Assembly: GCF_934330165.1 (NCBI RefSeq)
Contig: NZ_CAKRGI010000006.1
Location: forward strand, 1 to 64,000
DNA: 64,000 bases
Reading direction: 5' to 3'
DNA from: an uncultured Mediterraneibacter sp.
GTDB lineage: Bacteria > Bacillota > Clostridia > Lachnospirales > Lachnospiraceae
Below, one piece after another: positions 61,130 to 64,000 of the stretch (within the stretch, counting starts at the first letter, position 1; the number at the start of each line of letters is the position of its first letter). A program made the position numbers and the translations under genes. The notes beneath the pieces are model-generated. The model was not told where the DNA came from. It saw only the letters and a list, made by a program, of their open reading frames with translations, and did not search any database.

Positions 61130-62350
61130 ATGAGGATTCACAAAGGACACAGTTTACTTGATTTTCCAAAATCATTTATAGTTGTCGATATCGAAACAAC
61201 CGGTTTCGATCCCTCCCACGATTTCATTATCGAAATTGGAGGAGTAAAAGTACAAAATGAGAGAATTATCGATACCTTTTCTTCTCTCATTAATCCCCAC
61301 ATGACGATTGATCCGTTTATTTCGTCATTAACAGGCATTACTGATCAGCAACTTTCTGAAGCTCCCGATATTAAACCAGTTTTGGAAACTTTTTCTGATT
61401 TTATCGGTGATTCGATTTTAGTTGGACACAATGTTCATTTTGACATTAATTTTTTATACGATAATTTTGATAGGCATCTTTCTCGTGCATTAACCAATGA
61501 CTTTGTTGATACATTAAGACTAAGCCGTCGCTTTTTCAAGGACGCTCCGTCACATAAGCTTGATGCTCTTGCCAGTTATCTCAACATTCCGGTAGATACT
61601 TCGCACAGGGCTCTTTCAGATTGTTATACTACGTTGCATCTTTATTCTCTTTTAAATGATGCTTCAACTCAAATCCCGGCATCTCAAAAAGAGCTGCTTG
61701 ATTCATTAACTTTTGATGATTCGAATCCGTTTTACGGCAAACGCCTTGTTGTCAAAGGAATCCCCCAAATATATTCCTTTGAATTCATGAAAGCTGTGTC
61801 AGAAAAGTGTACTGCAAAAATGAGCGATGTTTTTTACAATTCTTGTGATTATATCATTTTTAGTCATTATACATATAAGGCATTTATGAACGGATCTAAC
61901 AGTGCCAAATTTGAGAAAGCTAAAAAGCTGGTAGATTCAGGTACACTGACTATTCTGTCCGAAACTGAATGGTGCAAAATGTTAGGACTTCCCATTCCAG
62001 TTGGATCTCCATCCTCTCGCACTAATCTGTCTGCCAAGTATATAGTTACTGAAAAAACCGAATTTGATGAAACTCATCCATTATATGGGAAAACTTGTGT
62101 CTTTACCGGAACCCTTGAAAAAATGGCTCGAAAAGATGCCATGCAGATTGTAGTTGACCTGGGAGGACTTGTTGGTAATTCAGTGACCAAAAAGACCAAT
62201 TACTTAATTCTCGGAAATAATGATTATTGTTCATCTATTAAAGATGGAAAAAGTTCTAAACAGAAAAAAGCTGAAACTTTAAAGCTTTCTGGAAATGATA
62301 TTGAAATTATTTCTGAAAATGTCTTTTATGACATGATTGAAGAAGAATAA
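61130..62350 (+). CDS. DnaQ-type 3'-5' exonuclease with C-terminal BRCT domain
   Basis: 406 aa. DEDDh exonuclease (about 15-180): FIVVDIETTGFDP (Asp-Glu), GHNVHFDINFLYD (Asp), HRALSDCYTT (His, Asp). Middle region (about 195-300) has a second, weaker BRCT-like segment (GKRLVVKGIPQIYSFEFMKA). C-terminal BRCT (about 325-405): GKTCVFTGTLEKMARKDAMQ, KKTNYLILGNN. TAGGAGG SD. Placed between immunity and integrase and oriented with the lysogeny genes, it is probably expressed in the lysogen; it could act in DNA repair or defence. Confidence 0.88.
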   Translation: MRIHKGHSLLDFPKSFIVVDIETTGFDPSHDFIIEIGGVKVQNERIIDTFSSLINPHMTIDPFISSLTGITDQQLSEAPDIKPVLETFSDFIGDSILVGHNVHFDINFLYDNFDRHLSRALTNDFVDTLRLSRRFFKDAPSHKLDALASYLNIPVDTSHRALSDCYTTLHLYSLLNDASTQIPASQKELLDSLTFDDSNPFYGKRLVVKGIPQIYSFEFMKAVSEKCTAKMSDVFYNSCDYIIFSHYTYKAFMNGSNSAKFEKAKKLVDSGTLTILSETEWCKMLGLPIPVGSPSSRTNLSAKYIVTEKTEFDETHPLYGKTCVFTGTLEKMARKDAMQIVVDLGGLVGNSVTKKTNYLILGNNDYCSSIKDGKSSKQKKAETLKLSGNDIEIISENVFYDMIEEE

Positions 62351-62357
62351 TTAAAAA

Positions 62358-62407
62358 CCGCCCCTTCGCCAAAAGGGACGGCACTGGAAGCACACGCCAA
62401 TGTGCTT
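62358..62407. other. Tandem small hairpins between exonuclease and integrase
   Basis: CCG-CCCCTT...AAGGG-aCGG (62358-62381) and AAGCACA-cgccaa-TGTGCTT (62388-62407) share the loop sequence cgccaa. Further downstream GTGC-tatat-GCAC and AGAACG-ag-CGTTCT follow. The 200-bp gap 62351-62554 otherwise holds no gene. Confidence 0.45.
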
Positions 62408-62554
62408 ATAGAATACCTCCGAAGAGATATCTTAAACGTGCTATATGCACTTCATCCAATAGATAGTGTATCATCTTCGGACAGCTACTGCAAGCAGAAC
62501 GAGCGTTCTTTGCTGGCTGTTATTTTTATACGCAATTTTAGGAGGAATGATATT

Positions 62555-63805
62555 ATGGCACTGATTAAATGTCCAGAATGTGAATTACAGGTAAGTGATA
62601 AAGCTCTCTCCTGCCCGCATTGCGGCTTTCCGTTGTTAAGGGGATCTCAAGAGCAGAAAAAACGTAGCACTCCCAGACGAATGAGATTACCTAATGGATT
62701 TGGAAGCATAACAGAAATTAAAGGGAAAAATTTGAGAAACCCATTTTTAGTTAGAGTCAGCATTGGGAAGACACCGACTGGTACTCCTATTACCAAATCA
62801 CTTAAACCGCAAGCGTATTTTAGAACATACAACGAAGCTTACGAAGCTCTCGTAGAATATAATCGTAATCCTTATGATTTAGATTTATCCATGACCGTTG
62901 CCGAATTGTATCAAAAATGGACCTCAAAATATTTCGATGAAGTTGCCGCATCTTATACGAGAACAATCACATCTGCATGGGCTTATTGTTCATCCGTTTA
63001 TAATATGCGTGCAAAAGATCTTCGGGCAAGACATATCAAAGGATGTATGGAAGATGGATTCCGCATAGAATCAAAAGGGAAAAATAAAGGTGAAAAAATT
63101 TATCCAACAGCAGGTACAAAAACAAAAATTAAATCCTTATTTAATTTAATGCTTGATTATGCAGTAGAATACGAGATTGTAGAAAAGAACTATGCCAGGG
63201 ATTTTGAAATTTCAAGAGAAACTGCAGAAGCTGTCGAATCCGCGAAAAAATCTCATATCATTTTTACTGAAGAAGAAATACAGATATTATGGGATAATGT
63301 CGGAAAGGTAAGATATGTTGATTGGATTCTGATGCAATGCTATATGGGATGGAGACCTCAGGAGCTTGCCACTCTTCGATTGGACGAGATAAATCTTGAT
63401 GAATGGTATATGCAGGCAGGAATGAAAACAGATGCCGGAAAACAAAGAATTGTTCCAATACATACAAAAGTCAGGAAATTATTAAAGGAGAATTATGCTT
63501 TTGCTGTATCTATCGGCAGTGATTACTTACTTAATGACAAAGGACAGACCCATGCCGGATCATGGAAATTGACTTATGATAAATACGCCAACCGATTTAA
63601 AAAAGCAATAAAAGAACTCAATCTTAATTCAGAGCATAGACCACATGATCCAAGAATGACCTTTATCACAAGATGTCAAAAAGCAAATGTAGATAAATTT
63701 GCATTAAAAGAAATGGTCGGACACTCAATACAGGATATCACAGAGTCTGTTTATACAATACGGGATGTTGAATGGCTACGTTCTGATCTTGAAAAAATGC
63801 AGTAA
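62555..63805 (+). CDS. int: Tyrosine integrase with N-terminal zinc ribbon
   Basis: 416 aa from the ATG at 62555 (AGGAGG 9 nt upstream); the frame open from 62402 is non-coding. Zinc ribbon: CPECELQVSDKALSCPHCGF. AP2-like arm-binding domain (RMRLPNGFGSITEI... PQAYFRTYNEAYEAL), SAM-like core-binding domain (MTVAELYQKW), catalytic domain with Arg in MGWRPQELATLRLDE, HDPR box in RPHDPRMTF, and GHSIQDITESVYT with the nucleophile Tyr. The rightmost phage gene. Confidence 0.93.
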   Translation: MALIKCPECELQVSDKALSCPHCGFPLLRGSQEQKKRSTPRRMRLPNGFGSITEIKGKNLRNPFLVRVSIGKTPTGTPITKSLKPQAYFRTYNEAYEALVEYNRNPYDLDLSMTVAELYQKWTSKYFDEVAASYTRTITSAWAYCSSVYNMRAKDLRARHIKGCMEDGFRIESKGKNKGEKIYPTAGTKTKIKSLFNLMLDYAVEYEIVEKNYARDFEISRETAEAVESAKKSHIIFTEEEIQILWDNVGKVRYVDWILMQCYMGWRPQELATLRLDEINLDEWYMQAGMKTDAGKQRIVPIHTKVRKLLKENYAFAVSIGSDYLLNDKGQTHAGSWKLTYDKYANRFKKAIKELNLNSEHRPHDPRMTFITRCQKANVDKFALKEMVGHSIQDITESVYTIRDVEWLRSDLEKMQ

Positions 63806-63843
63806 AAAAGAATACCTGGTTCTCTTTTTATAAATATTATATT

Positions 63844-63887
63844 ATCGACAAGTCTCGGTATACAAGTAATCGACAAATAATCGACAA
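63844..63887. repeat. Three ATCGACAA repeats behind int
   Basis: Copies at 63844-63851, 63869-63876 and 63880-63887. Position just after int suggests integrase arm-type sites or part of the attachment region. Confidence 0.5.
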
Positions 63888-63955
63888 ATAATGTGATTTT
63901 TACCCGTTTTTACTGGTTTTCAGATTAAAATAAATCAATATTTTCACATAAAAGA

Positions 63956-63989
63956 AAAACCCTTGAAACGTTGTATTTTCAAGGGTTTT
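63956..63989. terminator. Terminator at the right prophage end
   Basis: AAAACCCTTGAAA (63956-63968) pairs with TTTCAAGGGTTTT (63977-63989); A and T flanks make it usable in both directions. Confidence 0.85.
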
Positions 63990-64000
63990 CCGATATTTAC

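Larger units (their letters stand above)
31739..63990. mobile_element. Integrated HK97-like siphophage (prophage), apparently complete
   Basis: All modules of a tailed temperate phage are present in order: lysis, tail tip/fibre, tail, head, packaging, late regulator, early/replication, immunity, integrase. Nearly all genes read leftward; only the repressor, exonuclease-BRCT and integrase genes read rightward. The boundaries are approximate. The left end lies between the host terminator (31567) and the endolysin (31856); the right end is at or after the integrase-distal repeats (63806-63990). No convincing att direct repeat was found by eye. No head, tail or packaging gene is visibly broken. 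Confidence 0.9.

Overview
The window is a piece of a low-to-medium GC Firmicutes chromosome. It is most likely from a spore-forming gut Lachnospiraceae (Mediterraneibacter/Dorea/Blautia-like). The evidence is the rimP-nusA-rnpM-ylxQ-infB-rbfA operon, the sporulation genes gpr and spoIIP, a clostridial-type topoisomerase IV pair, AGGAGG-type ribosome binding sites, and a secreted multi-domain GH20 hexosaminidase of mucin-degrader type. No rRNA, tRNA or CRISPR was seen.

Host part (1 to about 31.6 kb). From left to right: isocitrate dehydrogenase with a GntR/FCD regulator whose promoter contains a perfect 24-bp palindrome; a 1,497-residue cell-wall-anchored GH20 enzyme; rpsO with its own promoter and terminator; then a long leftward translation/transcription operon, read from right to left as rimP, nusA, rnpM, ylxQ, infB, rbfA, nrnA, truB, ribF. 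Next come topoisomerase IV (parE-parC), the sporulation pair gpr-spoIIP, rpsT, a divergent phosphoribosyltransferase-like protein, ilvN-ilvC, an ABC-F ATPase, an acidic membrane protein, a cupin, and an XRE regulator/DUF3169 pair. That pair faces a divergent membrane-protein gene across three copies of one operator-like inverted repeat.

Prophage (about 31.74 to 63.9 kb). This is an apparently complete HK97-like siphophage in an almost entirely leftward arrangement. From left to right it holds lysis (GH25 endolysin, holin), receptor-binding/tail-tip genes, Dit, tape measure, tail chaperones with a classic -1 slippery site, major tail protein, head-tail joining genes, HK97 capsid, ClpP-like protease, portal, terminase and HNH nuclease. 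Then come a strong late-type promoter with a built-in palindrome, a sigma-region-4-like regulator, and an early region. The early region includes a C-type-lectin-like (DUF6273-type) protein, a helicase-methyltransferase fusion, an RNase H-like protein and an HUH Rep-like replication protein. The right end has the immunity region (divergent promoters with three operator-like repeats, a CI-like repressor, a Cro-like protein), a DnaQ-type exonuclease with a BRCT domain, and a tyrosine integrase with a zinc-ribbon N-terminus.

Most interesting signal. In the 160-bp gap upstream of the HUH rep gene there is a complete small transcription unit on the opposite strand: TTGACT-N17-TATCAT, about 70 nt, then an intrinsic terminator. 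The loop of its terminator hairpin is perfectly complementary over 10 nt to the rep Shine-Dalgarno/start region. This looks like an antisense RNA that controls Rep synthesis, as in plasmids, but inside a tailed prophage. The same gap holds a 19-nt-arm inverted repeat and a repeated 12-mer that could be a Rep binding site or origin. Other notable points are an in-frame 38-codon extension after the endolysin UGA, a DUF6273 protein with a pyrimidine-ending codon run that resembles a diversity-generating-retroelement variable region but has no reverse transcriptase nearby, and several unusually clear operators.
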